From: Kangiella sediminilitoris
GTDB taxonomy: Bacteria > Pseudomonadota > Gammaproteobacteria > Enterobacterales > Kangiellaceae
NCBI RefSeq assembly: GCF_001708405.1
Contig: NZ_CP012418.1
Coordinates: 1,702,501 to 1,766,500, forward strand
DNA: 64,000 nt
Direction of reading: 5' to 3'
Shown: positions 45,118 through 53,324 of the stretch, piece after piece
Numbering within the stretch: the first letter of the stretch is position 1
How the letters are laid out: every line of letters begins with the position of its first letter
Translations under genes and position numbers: made by a program
The notes under the pieces: model-generated
What the model was told of the DNA's origin: nothing
Seen by the model: only the letters and a program-made list of their open reading frames with translations
Databases searched by the model: none

Positions 45118-45292
45118 TATGACTACCTTTTTGCGACTACAAGCTGGCAAATGCTCCAACCTGTATAAATTTTACGCTATTTTAGGCGTTTAGGACCGTA
45201 ATAGCAAAGTTACTTATGGCATCAACTCTGGTTCAATGCCTTTTTTCATTTTGACTGACTATTGAGTCTCAAAACAATGAAAGTAAAAAGAC

Positions 45293-45320
45293 AAAAAATG
45301 CAGGCTCAGCCTGCATTTTT
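45293..45320. terminator. Bidirectional-type intrinsic terminator between ndk and rlmN
   Basis: TGCAGGC (45299-45305) and GCCTGCA (45309-45315) with a TCA loop are flanked by six A and five T. On the minus strand it ends the ndk transcript about 150 bases after the ndk stop. Confidence 0.88.
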
Positions 45321-45361
45321 AATAACTTACAGCAAAAGCTGTAGAGTTATAAAACTAAGGG

Positions 45362-45462
45362 ATTTTTCTTTAATTCGAGGCAAAGCCTTTTGTGAGACTT
45401 GGAGTTAACAAGTCGTTAATGGAACTCGAGCAAAAGGCTTTAACAAAGAAATTAAGAAAAAT
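45362..45462. repeat. Large nested palindrome in the ndk 3' region
   Basis: Three nested pairs of arms face each other: ATTTTTCTTTAATT (45362-45375)/AATTAAGAAAAAT (45450-45462), AAAGCCTTTTG (45382-45392)/CAAAAGGCTTT (45431-45441), and GACTTG (45396-45401)/CAAGTC (45409-45414). A further ACAGC/GCTGT hairpin lies at 45330-45343. It is non-coding and could be a mobile miniature element or a 3' UTR-derived RNA of ndk. Confidence 0.6.
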
Positions 45463-45470
45463 AACCAGTT

Positions 45471-45902
45471 TTATCGGGTGCGAGGACAAATTTCGTCAGC
45501 ACTAAAGAAATAATTGATTTCGCGCTCTGCAGATTCTGGGCTATCAGAACCATGAGCAGCGTTTTCATCAACAGAAACCGCGTAGTCAGCACGGATTGTA
45601 CCGCGAAGCGCTTCCTGTGGGTTTGTTGCGCCCATGATTTCACGGTTAGCTTTGATTGCGTTTTCGCCTTCAAGAACTTGAACCATTACAGGACCAGACG
45701 TCATGAAATCTACCAATGCACCAAAGAAAGGACGCTCTTTGTGCTCAGCGTAGAAGCCTTCGGCTTTTTCACGAGAAAGGTGAATCATTTTTGAAGCAAC
45801 GATACGAAGACCGGCACGCTCGAAACGTGTATAGATTTCGCCGATTACGTTTTTCGCTACAGCGTCTGGTTTTACAATTGAAAAAGTACGTTCAACAGCC
45901 AT
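45471..45902 (-). CDS. ndk: Nucleoside diphosphate kinase
   Basis: Ndk transfers the gamma phosphate between nucleotides through a phosphohistidine. The 143-residue sequence is full length: [15 protein letters not shown] at the start, [36 protein letters not shown], and the active-site histidine in [21 protein letters not shown] lies six bases before the ATG. Monocistronic, with an unusually long structured 3' region before its terminator. Confidence 0.98.
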   Translation of the reverse strand: MAVERTFSIVKPDAVAKNVIGEIYTRFERAGLRIVASKMIHLSREKAEGFYAEHKERPFFGALVDFMTSGPVMVQVLEGENAIKANREIMGATNPQEALRGTIRADYAVSVDENAAHGSDSPESAEREINYFFSADEICPRTR

Positions 45903-46044
45903 TTTAGACTCCCGTCAATAAGTTTAATATCATCAAATTCAGTCGTTCGCTAAACCAACGTTTAGCATGGGCCTGTATTCCGCCAAACCCATAAAATTCT
46001 AACCATGCGACTATTTGGCCTTAAAATCAGCCTTCACATGGTAC

Positions 46045-46073
46045 AAAAAGGGGGATAGCGTGAGCTAACCCCC
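46045..46073 (-). terminator. Intrinsic terminator of the BsuPI-domain gene
   Basis: Minus-strand GGGGGTTAGC (46064-46073) pairs with GCTATCCCCC (46050-46059), one mismatch, then five T. It lies about 77 bases after the stop codon. Confidence 0.85.
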
Positions 46074-46149
46074 TCTAAAAACGCGCGTATTATACTGAAT
46101 GTGTATAATTTGGGCAATGACCCCAAGACTAATAAATATCAGAGTGTCA

Positions 46150-47130
46150 CTAGTCCAGTGTCATCATTTTATCGATATTCAGTGGTGCCTCAGCACTCAG
46201 GCTTTCCTGACTGAAAGCACTGCCCTCAGGTCCATAGTGACCGACGATCTCTATTTTGAGTCGATAGGTACCTACATCTAAGGGGTTTCCCTTGAAGTCA
46301 GTTAACTTGATCTCACCGCCAAACCGATGAACATCGCCAGGTCTTAAGTGTATGTCCTGCAAGGCCTGCGTGAACATCATGCCATGCGACCACTGCTGAA
46401 CCAGCTCCCCCTGTTCATCATACAAAAAAATGTCGTAAGTTTGCCCAGAGTTGAAATGTAAGGTTATGAGTTTATCCGAGTGATTACGAAGTGTTAAATA
46501 AGCCTCAGCCGTGCTTTGATTGTTGATTATTACTGGCTCTGAAGGAAACTGTGCGGTCATTTCCAGGCCATCATGTGTTGGTATAGTCATACCACCAACC
46601 TTAGCATGCTGTAACTCAAATGTAACGGGCCCCAGCAATGAGTCCTGTGTCCACTCGACCAAACCAACATTTGGTACGAACCATGCAGAATCTAAGCCCT
46701 CATCAAAACAGTAACCTGAAAACTTTAACTCTACAGCATTTTTAAATTCACCAGCTGAAGTCACAAGAGACTGCTGTTTTTGTACGATCGTTGCGGTATC
46801 GTTGCATCCATCCAGCTGGACATTGTATTGCGTTCCTGCTGGGTCATTAAAATCAACCAGGAGCTTTTTATTATTAGACTCGGTTTCCCAGTACAAGACA
46901 TCACCTTCATTCGAAACCCATAGCCATACGTTGTCTTTGCCCAGGAAGCTCGAATACTTTTTCCAGTGAGCCCCTTTGCTATCGATGACTGAGCTGGTAA
47001 TGGATTGATTACGATTATTTTTGAAAGTCTGGTAATCTTCTGGCGAAACCATCGTGTAAGAAGCAGATAGTGCCAGTTGGGATGTAAAAACCAAAGCAGA
47101 TAAAGCTACTATTTCAACTGATTTTTTCAT
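46150..47130 (-). CDS. Secreted protein with a BsuPI-type proteinase-inhibitor domain
   Basis: The ATG at 47128-47130 has GGAG seven bases upstream and opens a clear signal peptide (MKKSVEIVALSALVFTSQ, cleavage near LALSA). The 326-residue protein has an N-terminal region of unknown fold (about 25-200, with two cysteines). A C-terminal domain (about 215-320) resembles BsuPI intracellular proteinase inhibitors, with YLTLRNHSDKLITLHFNSGQ, YDIFLYDEQGELVQQWSHG and LRPGDVHRF. In secreted Gram-negative proteins this beta-sandwich is common and need not inhibit proteases. Single gene between queC and ndk, with palindromes upstream. Confidence 0.72.
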   Translation of the reverse strand: MKKSVEIVALSALVFTSQLALSASYTMVSPEDYQTFKNNRNQSITSSVIDSKGAHWKKYSSFLGKDNVWLWVSNEGDVLYWETESNNKKLLVDFNDPAGTQYNVQLDGCNDTATIVQKQQSLVTSAGEFKNAVELKFSGYCFDEGLDSAWFVPNVGLVEWTQDSLLGPVTFELQHAKVGGMTIPTHDGLEMTAQFPSEPVIINNQSTAEAYLTLRNHSDKLITLHFNSGQTYDIFLYDEQGELVQQWSHGMMFTQALQDIHLRPGDVHRFGGEIKLTDFKGNPLDVGTYRLKIEIVGHYGPEGSAFSQESLSAEAPLNIDKMMTLD

Positions 47131-47216
47131 TGCTATTCTCCTTGATAAATATGGTGGTTGGCTAATTGCCAAGTCCATTATTTCCAAGAAGACTATAAAT
47201 ACTAATGAAGATATTT

Positions 47217-47305
47217 TGTCATTTATGACAGCAATATTTCAGGTAAATTTTTGTTTTTATTTTCAATAAGTTAAAAGCAGCCTGCCATTCTGTCGCATTA
47301 TGACA
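47217..47305. promoter_or_regulatory. Two TGTCATAA-type palindromes upstream of the BsuPI-domain gene
   Basis: TGTCATTTATGACA (47217-47230) is a near-perfect 14-base palindrome. A related TGTCGCATTATGACA lies at 47291-47305. On the minus strand both begin TGTCATAA. Two similar operator-like sites 60 bases apart upstream of one gene suggest a regulator, which I cannot name. Confidence 0.35.
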
Positions 47306-47327
47306 TTTTTAAAACATCACGCGCTCA

Positions 47328-48011
47328 TTATTGGTATGGGGTTGGGTCATTAAACCCCTGCTCCTCGAAGCCCTGTTTGCGCAATATACAAGAGTCACAT
47401 TGGCCACAGGCCCTACCGTCCGCTGTGGCGTTATAGCAGGATACTGTGAGTCCGTAATCCACGCCAAGCTCAATTCCCTTTTTTATAATTTGTGCTTTGG
47501 TCATATCGATAAGTGGCGCCTCAATATGCATCTTGTGGCCGTTTACGCCAGCTTTAGTTGCCAGATTAGCCATCTGCTCAAAGGCTTCAACAAATTCAGG
47601 GCGGCAGTCAGGGTAGCCAGAATAGTCCACTGCATTGACACCGACAAAGATGTGGTTAGCCTGTAAAACCTCAGCCCAACCCAGCGCAATCGATAAAAAC
47701 ACGGTATTTCGTGCAGGTACGTAAGTAACTGGGATATCCTCTTCCTGCTCAAGTGCCTCGCCTACTGGAACATCAATAGAGTGATCGGTCAGCGCAGAGC
47801 CACCAATCTCAGTCATATCTAAGTTTACTTCAATGTGCTTTTTGGCACCGTGCTGTGCAGAAACTTTCTTCGCGGCTTCGAGTTCCGCCACCGTACGCTG
47901 ACCATAATTAAAGCTCATCGTGTAACACTCAAAGCCCTTTTCTTTGGCAATTGCCAAAGCTGTGGTCGAGTCTAAACCGCCAGAAAGTAATATTACTGCT
48001 CGTTTATTCAT
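47328..48011 (-). CDS. queC: 7-cyano-7-deazaguanine synthase QueC
   Basis: QueC converts CDG to preQ0 with ATP and ammonia in queuosine synthesis. I take the ATG at 48009-48011; a GTG three codons upstream is possible. The 227-residue PP-loop enzyme has [15 protein letters not shown] at the start, the [18 protein letters not shown] segment, and the zinc site [20 protein letters not shown]. queE lies upstream on the same strand, but about 430 bases of repeats separate them. Confidence 0.96.
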   Translation of the reverse strand: MNKRAVILLSGGLDSTTALAIAKEKGFECYTMSFNYGQRTVAELEAAKKVSAQHGAKKHIEVNLDMTEIGGSALTDHSIDVPVGEALEQEEDIPVTYVPARNTVFLSIALGWAEVLQANHIFVGVNAVDYSGYPDCRPEFVEAFEQMANLATKAGVNGHKMHIEAPLIDMTKAQIIKKGIELGVDYGLTVSCYNATADGRACGQCDSCILRKQGFEEQGFNDPTPYQ

Positions 48012-48089
48012 GTTTTTCACTATCGAATTTCAAATAATAAAATGATACTTCATTGCTTGGTATTTATGATCATGTATATGTATTTAATG

Positions 48090-48185
48090 TTCATTTCCCC
48101 AAAGGGGCTCCTTATGGTCGTTTATACGTGCAAAAAACGAACCAAAAAAGCTCGCCCAGAAAGTTAGGCGCTTCGCGCTTCCCTC
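48090..48185. repeat. Dispersed GC-rich intergenic repeat remnant
   Basis: The minus strand carries GAAGCGCGAAGCGCC, GGGCGAGCTTTTTTGGTTCG and a CCCC-TTT-GGGG hairpin in order. I know this combination as a frequent intergenic repeat in many marine gammaproteobacteria. The stretch is non-coding and interrupted by stops in all frames of interest. The call rests on pattern memory; other copies would have to be looked for in the genome. Confidence 0.4.
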
Positions 48186-48325
48186 ATAATCAAAATTATA
48201 TAGGGAAATTTGATACCAACCTCAGACTTATGACACCACAGCTACTTACCACATCAATTTAAAGTAGAATGTATTGTTGCCAGGGATTGGAAGCAGGAAA
48301 ACAAACCCACTTCTCCTTTAAATAA

Positions 48326-48463
48326 CACAGTTTGAGGGAGGAAAAATTCTTTTAGGCAAGGCTTTCGGCTCAAATAGAACCACAGTTTACTATAAGTAAA
48401 TGAGGACGCTATTTGAGCCGTATAACGCAGCATAAAAGAATTTTAACCCCTCAAACCCCTGTG
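48326..48463. repeat. ERIC-like palindromic element overlapping the queE 3' end
   Basis: A 138-base imperfect palindrome. CACAG/CTGTG mark the ends, TTTGAGGG/CCCTCAAA and AATTCTTTTA/TAAAAGAATT follow, GGCTCAAATAG (48367-48377) faces CTATTTGAGCC (48409-48419), and the centre is TTTACT-ATA-AGTAAA (48386-48400) then TGAGGACG. The central TTTACTATAAGTAAATGAGG recalls ERIC elements. Its right end contains the queE stop codon and last codons, so the element seems to have replaced the original gene end. Confidence 0.65.
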
Positions 48464-49092
48464 CGCTCTCCCCAGATGATTTTATGCAACTGAACCTGCA
48501 TACGAACCCTCAACCTATCCTTTAGAATCCATTCTGCTAAATCGGCATATTCTACCTGGCCGTAACTTGGAGAAAATAAAACTTCGCACTTATTGGTAAG
48601 GTCGTATTTATCCAAAGTCATCTTGCACCAGTCGTAATCTTTACGGCTGCAAATAACAAACTTAACCTGATCCGTTGGCTTCAGGTGATCAATATTCTCA
48701 TAAAGATTTCGGGACATTTCGCCGGAGTCAGGTGTTTTCAAATCCATTACAACCATAACCCGTTTATCCAAAACAGAAATATCATGTGCTCCACCCGTTT
48801 CTGTCGAAACCTGGTATCCCTTGTCACATAGTAGTTTATAAAAGTCATAAGCACGCTTTTGAGCAAGCGGCTCGCCACCGGTCATACAGATATTCGGGCA
48901 GTTGTAGGACTCGATTTGAGCCAGAATTTCTTCAAAACTCATCCATTCGCCACCACCGAAAGCATAGTCGGTATCACAATAGGTGCAACGTAATGGACAA
49001 CCAGTCAGGCGTACAAACACCGTCGGCAAACCAACCGTTAGGCTTTCACCCTGCAAAGAGTGGAAAATCTCTGTTATGCGTAATTTACTCAA
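48451..49092 (-). CDS. queE: 7-carboxy-7-deazaguanine synthase QueE
   Basis: This radical SAM enzyme forms CDG from CPH4. The likely start is TTG at 49090-49092, giving MSKLRITEIFHSLQGES as in Pseudomonas, with a weak AGG upstream; the open frame continues 17 codons further. The 213-residue protein has GLPTVFVRLTGCPLRCTYCD with a CX3CX2C cluster motif and CMTGGEPLAQ. The C-terminal ERTGV and stop are encoded within the ERIC-like element, so the end differs from the ancestral one. It follows the Tol-Pal terminator. Confidence 0.95.
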   Translation of the reverse strand: MSKLRITEIFHSLQGESLTVGLPTVFVRLTGCPLRCTYCDTDYAFGGGEWMSFEEILAQIESYNCPNICMTGGEPLAQKRAYDFYKLLCDKGYQVSTETGGAHDISVLDKRVMVVMDLKTPDSGEMSRNLYENIDHLKPTDQVKFVICSRKDYDWCKMTLDKYDLTNKCEVLFSPSYGQVEYADLAEWILKDRLRVRMQVQLHKIIWGERTGV

Positions 49093-49141
49093 AATGGGCC
49101 TGAAACAATAAGGAATGTCTAAAAATTGTGCGGATTGTAAC

Positions 49142-49169
49142 AAAAAAGCTGTCTAAAGAGACAGCTTTT
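49142..49169 (-). terminator. Terminator of the Tol-Pal operon
   Basis: Minus-strand AAGCTGTCT (49159-49167) pairs with AGACAGCTT (49146-49154) around a CTTT loop and is followed by six T. It lies 24 bases after the cpoB stop and separates the operon from queE. Confidence 0.88.
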
Positions 49170-49192
49170 GTTCACTTTTAGCAGGTTTGCTT

Positions 49193-49945
49193 TTACAGAG
49201 AGCTAAGTTTAACTTTAGCCAGTTTTCCTGCTGTTGTATTGGGGAAAGCCTCAGCTAACGCTTGATAAGCCTTTTTAGCAGCGGCTTTATCACCACGAAT
49301 TTCGTGAGTTTGAGCTAACTTTAGCATCGCCTTATCTTTTACCGAGGTATCTGGGAATTGAGCGTAAACCGCCTCAAACTCGGATGCTGCCTTATCATAT
49401 TCCTTATCGTTAAAGTGTAATTGTCCAAGGATATAATGAGCATTAGATGATAAAGGGTGTTCTGGATAATCTTTCACAAAAGATTTGAACGAGCTCTTGG
49501 CGAAAGCATACTTCTTTTCACTGAACTGCGAGAAGGCTTTATTGTAGGCTTTCTGAGCATCACTTAAGTTGCTATCGGAAGTAGAGTCTGTTGAGTCACC
49601 CTGAACTACACCAGCGGCACCCACCTCTTCTCCACTTACCGACATACCCCCTTGAGTCGCTTCAGTTAGTCTGCGATCAAGATCGGTATATAATTCTTTT
49701 TGCTGACGTTGCAGCTTCTTGATTTGATAGCCCTGCTCTTCGCTTTTGCCACGAAGATAGCTAACTTCTTTCTGCAGCTGCATTACCTGGCGCATTAATT
49801 CGCCGATCAGCTGGTTTTGTTGACTAGTCTCTTGTTGTCTCACCGCATCCACTGCTTTGCCATCGACTACTGGCGCCGCAGCATTACTCACAGCAGGTGC
49901 TGTGAGTAATGTAAACGCGATTGTTGTAAATAATCGATAATTCAT
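49193..49945 (-). CDS. cpoB: Cell-division coordinator CpoB (YbgF)
   Basis: CpoB links PBP1B and the Tol machine to coordinate septal peptidoglycan and outer-membrane constriction. The 250-residue precursor has a signal peptide (to about SNAAA), an N-terminal trimerising coiled coil (about 40-95, QLIGELMRQVMQLQKEVSYL), a Ser/Gly/Asp linker, and C-terminal TPRs (about 130-250, AYNKAFSQFSEKKYAFAKSS). Last gene of ybgC-tolQRAB-pal-cpoB. Confidence 0.95.
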   Translation of the reverse strand: MNYRLFTTIAFTLLTAPAVSNAAAPVVDGKAVDAVRQQETSQQNQLIGELMRQVMQLQKEVSYLRGKSEEQGYQIKKLQRQQKELYTDLDRRLTEATQGGMSVSGEEVGAAGVVQGDSTDSTSDSNLSDAQKAYNKAFSQFSEKKYAFAKSSFKSFVKDYPEHPLSSNAHYILGQLHFNDKEYDKAASEFEAVYAQFPDTSVKDKAMLKLAQTHEIRGDKAAAKKAYQALAEAFPNTTAGKLAKVKLSSL

Positions 49946-49959
49946 TCTTTCGAATTCAA

Positions 49960-50484
49960 TTATTGATATTTAATTACTACGCGACGATTTTCCTGCCAAG
50001 CTTCTTCGTTGTGAGCAGGGTTAGCTGGCGACTCTTCACCGAAGCTGATTACTTCGATTTGGCTGTCAGCAACACCGTAAGTTCTCATCATTTGAGCTAC
50101 TGATTTTGCACGACGCTCACCTAGAGCCAAGTTGTACTCAGGAGTACCACGCTCGTCCGCATGACCTTCTAGAACAACGTTTTTGCCAGTTGATTGAATG
50201 TGCTTAGCGTGAACTTCGATCAATTCCATATCACCGCTACGGATAGCATCACTATCGAAATCGAAGTAAATAACGTTATTTTCTAGTAAAGCTGCGATAC
50301 GCTGTCTTTCAGCTTCTTCAGCAGCACGTTGACGCGCAAGCGCTTCAGCTTCTGCAGCTGCTGCTGCGTCTGCTTCTTGTTGAGCTGTTGTATCAGTAGT
50401 GTCTTCTGCTGGCTCAGTAGTTGTACAAGCAGCTAGAGTAGCAGCCGCGAACAAAGCCAATAGTAATTGTACCGAACGTTTCAT
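49960..50484 (-). CDS. pal: Peptidoglycan-associated lipoprotein Pal
   Basis: Pal is an outer-membrane lipoprotein that binds peptidoglycan and TolB. I use the ATG at 50482-50484, since GGAGG is six bases upstream of it, rather than the ATG two codons earlier. The lipobox is TLAAC (Cys20). After an Ala/Glu-rich linker comes the OmpA-like domain (about 65-174) with NVIYFDFDSDAI, LEGHADERGTPEYNLALGER and the terminal RRVVIKYQ. Confidence 0.97.
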   Translation of the reverse strand: MKRSVQLLLALFAAATLAACTTTEPAEDTTDTTAQQEADAAAAAEAEALARQRAAEEAERQRIAALLENNVIYFDFDSDAIRSGDMELIEVHAKHIQSTGKNVVLEGHADERGTPEYNLALGERRAKSVAQMMRTYGVADSQIEVISFGEESPANPAHNEEAWQENRRVVIKYQ

Positions 50485-50522
50485 TGTCATCCTCCAGGAT
50501 TGTTTTTACTGTTTTTTCAAAT

Positions 50523-51887
50523 TTACAAAATAAATGGCGACCAAGCCGGTGCTTTAACCTCACCAACGTTTGCTGGCAGTCTTGCTTTAAATCTTCCATC
50601 CATTGATACCGCGCTTAACACTTTTTGTCGCCCGTCCACAGTAGAGAAAATAATCATACTACTATTTGGAGCAACAGACAGCGACTCATCTAAACTGGTC
50701 TTGGTCAAGACAGTTAGGTTCCCCGAATCGATGTCCTGTGCGGCTACATGGAAACTACCATTGCTTTGATGAACCATAACAATAGTCTTTCCGTCCGGTG
50801 CAAATTCAGCTCCGGCGTTATACCGTCCTTCGAAGGTTACCCTTTCTGCCTCACCTCCTGCAAGTGAAACACGATAAATTTGTGGTTTTCCTCCTCGATC
50901 TGAGGTGAATATCAAACTTTTACCATCTGGATGCCACGAAGGTTCGGTATCAATAGCGTAATGTCGGGTTAATCTCTGTAACCTTTTAGACGCCAAATCC
51001 ATCACATAAAGCTCTGGATTTCCATCTTTAGATAATACCATAGCCATTTTAGTGCCGTCTGGCGACCAGGCTGGTGCGCTATTAAACCCTTTATAACTCG
51101 CTACGAGCTCACGCTCGCCGGTGCTGATAGTTTGAATATATATTTCAGACTTACCATTTTCAAAACTCACATACGCCAATTGATTGGCATCTGGCGACCA
51201 GGTTGGCGACATTATCGGTTTTGGTGACGAGAAAACCAATGTTTGATTAAAACCATCGCTGTCAGAAATATTTAACTGATAAGGTTTTGCTGCTAGTCGA
51301 TCCACCTGAACATAAGCTACCTGAGTAGCAAAAGCACCTCTATCACCAGTCAATGCTTCGTATATTTCATCAGCTGCAATATGTGCCGCCCAACGGAAGT
51401 TATCATTGTTAACGAGCTTGGTTTTTAAAACCATCAGGTGAAACGCCTGATCAACCAAAGGGTAGCTGCCTGATGGGATATCCGAATCAATTACAGCTTT
51501 GTCATTGTAGGGATCAATCAAATCATATGACACCATATACTTGCCAGGTGCAGTTTCTTCAACTTTGCCATAAACCACGCCATCAACACCCAGCTCTTTC
51601 CAAGCATCAATATCGATTTCACTTATGGTCGTTGGTGACTGAGGCAAATCGGCCAAGTCAGTAACTTTGAACTTGCCGCTTCGCTCAAGGTCATTGGCAA
51701 TAATTTGTGCAAAGTCATGAGGCGGCTTTACCTGAACCTCAGAGGAGCTCTCAAATTGAAATGGCACTACAGCGACAGGACGCGCATCATCGCGGCCTTC
51801 GGTAATATAAATTTGGATGTCAGCTTGTGCTGAAGCAGCAACTAAGCCTAACCACAATACCATCAATGTCTTACAAATGTGCTTCAT
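50523..51887 (-). CDS. tolB: Tol-Pal system protein TolB
   Basis: TolB is a periplasmic beta-propeller that shuttles between Pal and TolA. I favour the ATG at 51885-51887 (MKHICKTLMVLWLGLVAAS), 454 residues; a GTG five codons upstream is also open. After the signal peptide (to about ASAQA) comes the N-terminal alpha/beta domain (about 25-160), then six blades with WD40-like PD40 repeats: SPTWSPDANQLAYVSFENGK, APAWSPDGTKMAMVLS, EPSWHPDGKSLIFTSDRGG. It sits between tolA and pal. Confidence 0.96.
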   Translation of the reverse strand: MKHICKTLMVLWLGLVAASAQADIQIYITEGRDDARPVAVVPFQFESSSEVQVKPPHDFAQIIANDLERSGKFKVTDLADLPQSPTTISEIDIDAWKELGVDGVVYGKVEETAPGKYMVSYDLIDPYNDKAVIDSDIPSGSYPLVDQAFHLMVLKTKLVNNDNFRWAAHIAADEIYEALTGDRGAFATQVAYVQVDRLAAKPYQLNISDSDGFNQTLVFSSPKPIMSPTWSPDANQLAYVSFENGKSEIYIQTISTGERELVASYKGFNSAPAWSPDGTKMAMVLSKDGNPELYVMDLASKRLQRLTRHYAIDTEPSWHPDGKSLIFTSDRGGKPQIYRVSLAGGEAERVTFEGRYNAGAEFAPDGKTIVMVHQSNGSFHVAAQDIDSGNLTVLTKTSLDESLSVAPNSSMIIFSTVDGRQKVLSAVSMDGRFKARLPANVGEVKAPAWSPFIL

Positions 51888-51909
51888 AGAGTTTTTACTC
51901 ACAGTTATT

Positions 51910-52830
51910 TTAATCTTTCAAAGTTGGATCAAACGTGAATTCAATACTACGTAATTCTTTTATCACTTCTGGATTTTCCGAATACGGCAATGGCGCAGCA
52001 CGATTAATCGCAGAAATACCGGTCTGACAGTATTCCTCATCGCCGCCTACAATAATCGTATCCAGAACAATACCACCGGGTGCGGTTTTAATCGTAATGG
52101 TACAGCGGCCTGGATTCGATGGCATATTCCACAAACGTGCCAACTTATCGCGAATTCTTACCTTAAGTTCCTCAAGCTCTGTCAAAGCCTGTGCTTTCTT
52201 AACATCACCTTCCATTGCATCAAAGAACTCAGACTCCTGCGCTTCAAGTTCTTTCTGTAAACGCTCGAGTTCTTCCTGACGTTTACGCTCTTCTTCCTCT
52301 TTGCGCTTTCTCTCAGCTTCTTCTTTCTTGCGTTTTTCTTCGGCTAACTTTTTCTTACGAGCCTCTTCTTCCTTACGTTTACGCTCAGCTTCTGCCTTCT
52401 TGCGCTTCTCTTCTTCGATGCGTTTTCTTTCAGCTTCTTCTTCTTTCTTTTTCTGTTCTTCTTTTTTCTTCTCTAAAGCTAACTTCTTTTTACGCTCGAT
52501 TTCTGCCTGTTCTTTCGCCTTACGCTCAGCTTCAGCCTGTTCTTTCGCTCGCTGTTCAGCCAGCTCTTTTTCGCGTTGAATCTTTTTAAGACGCTCTTGT
52601 TCCTGACGCTGTTTCTCCAGACGCTCCTGCTCAAGCTTTTTCTGATCAACCTTTGGTTGAGGCGGATTACTCTTTGGAGCCTGGGCAATTCGAGCCTGAA
52701 TTGGCGCATCCACATATTTATGCTCCGGGATATTAGGCTCCCAGATAAACTTCCAAACCAGTACTACGATTAGCGCCAAATGCAGCACAATCGAAACAAC
52801 CAAAGGAAGAATATTCTTTTTATTCGACAA
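51910..52830 (-). CDS. tolA: Tol-Pal system protein TolA
   Basis: TolA spans from the inner membrane to the periplasmic side of the outer membrane and transmits TolQR energy. The start is TTG at 52828-52830 (MSNKKNILPLVVSIVLHLAL) with AGGT upstream. Domain I is one helix at about 8-28. Domain II (about 55-200) is a long Glu/Lys/Arg-rich helix with EERKRKEEE-type repeats. Domain III (about 215-306) is the C-terminal domain with CTITIKTAPGGIVLD and CQTGISAINRAAPLPYSENPE. The repeat-like DNA at 52260-52620 is just this coding. Confidence 0.95.
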   Translation of the reverse strand: MSNKKNILPLVVSIVLHLALIVVLVWKFIWEPNIPEHKYVDAPIQARIAQAPKSNPPQPKVDQKKLEQERLEKQRQEQERLKKIQREKELAEQRAKEQAEAERKAKEQAEIERKKKLALEKKKEEQKKKEEEAERKRIEEEKRKKAEAERKRKEEEARKKKLAEEKRKKEEAERKRKEEEERKRQEELERLQKELEAQESEFFDAMEGDVKKAQALTELEELKVRIRDKLARLWNMPSNPGRCTITIKTAPGGIVLDTIIVGGDEEYCQTGISAINRAAPLPYSENPEVIKELRSIEFTFDPTLKD

Positions 52831-52869
52831 AACCGTTACCTAATAAAAGTTCGCTTAGCAAAATAGTAC

Positions 52870-53310
52870 CTAATTGGGTTGCTGCGTCATCAAACCAACA
52901 TTTTCTATCCCTGCTACCTGCCTCAACTGATCCATCAACTCTACGACATCACCATAAGGTACCGTTTTATCACCATTAATCAAAATCGGTGCATTCGGTG
53001 TTTTATCCAGCTCAAATACAACCCTATCCAATAACTCTTCGCGGCTCAGTGCTTCCGGTCGTCCTTCTGCCGAGCTACCAATTTCCAGATAATGCTGGCC
53101 ATGCGAGTCAATTGTCACGATAAAGGGTGTTGTCTCATCGGGTGACATCGGCTCTGCAGCAGCTGTAGGCAGATCTACCTGAATACCCGCTGTAATTAAC
53201 GGTGCGGTAATCATAAAGATCACCAGCAACACCAGCATGACATCAATATAGGGAACTACATTAATCTCAGCGTTTAGGCGGCGTCTCTCTCTACGTACAA
53301 GATGTGGCAT
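52870..53310 (-). CDS. tolR: Tol-Pal system protein TolR
   Basis: This ExbD-like protein forms the proton channel with TolQ. In 146 residues there is one helix at about 18-38, with the proton-carrying Asp in NVVPYIDVMLVLLVIFMITAP. A periplasmic domain follows with LPTAAAEPM, PILINGDKTVPYGDVVELMDQLRQ and NVGLMTQQ. It starts 14 bases after tolQ. Confidence 0.97.
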   Translation of the reverse strand: MPHLVRRERRRLNAEINVVPYIDVMLVLLVIFMITAPLITAGIQVDLPTAAAEPMSPDETTPFIVTIDSHGQHYLEIGSSAEGRPEALSREELLDRVVFELDKTPNAPILINGDKTVPYGDVVELMDQLRQVAGIENVGLMTQQPN

Positions 53311-53324
53311 AACAATACCCGACC

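Noticed and set aside
47328-49092. preQ1 riboswitch near queC or queE
   Set aside because: The 5' regions hold dispersed repeats and no recognisable preQ1 aptamer; these are biosynthesis genes of a gammaproteobacterium, where this is uncommon.
52215-52589. Open frame on the + strand opposite tolA
   Set aside because: It is Leu/Ser/Phe-rich low-complexity sequence created by the complementary Glu/Lys codons of tolA and has no start context.
52260-52620. Apparent tandem DNA repeats
   Set aside because: They are the Glu/Lys/Arg helix codons of TolA domain II, not an independent repeat.
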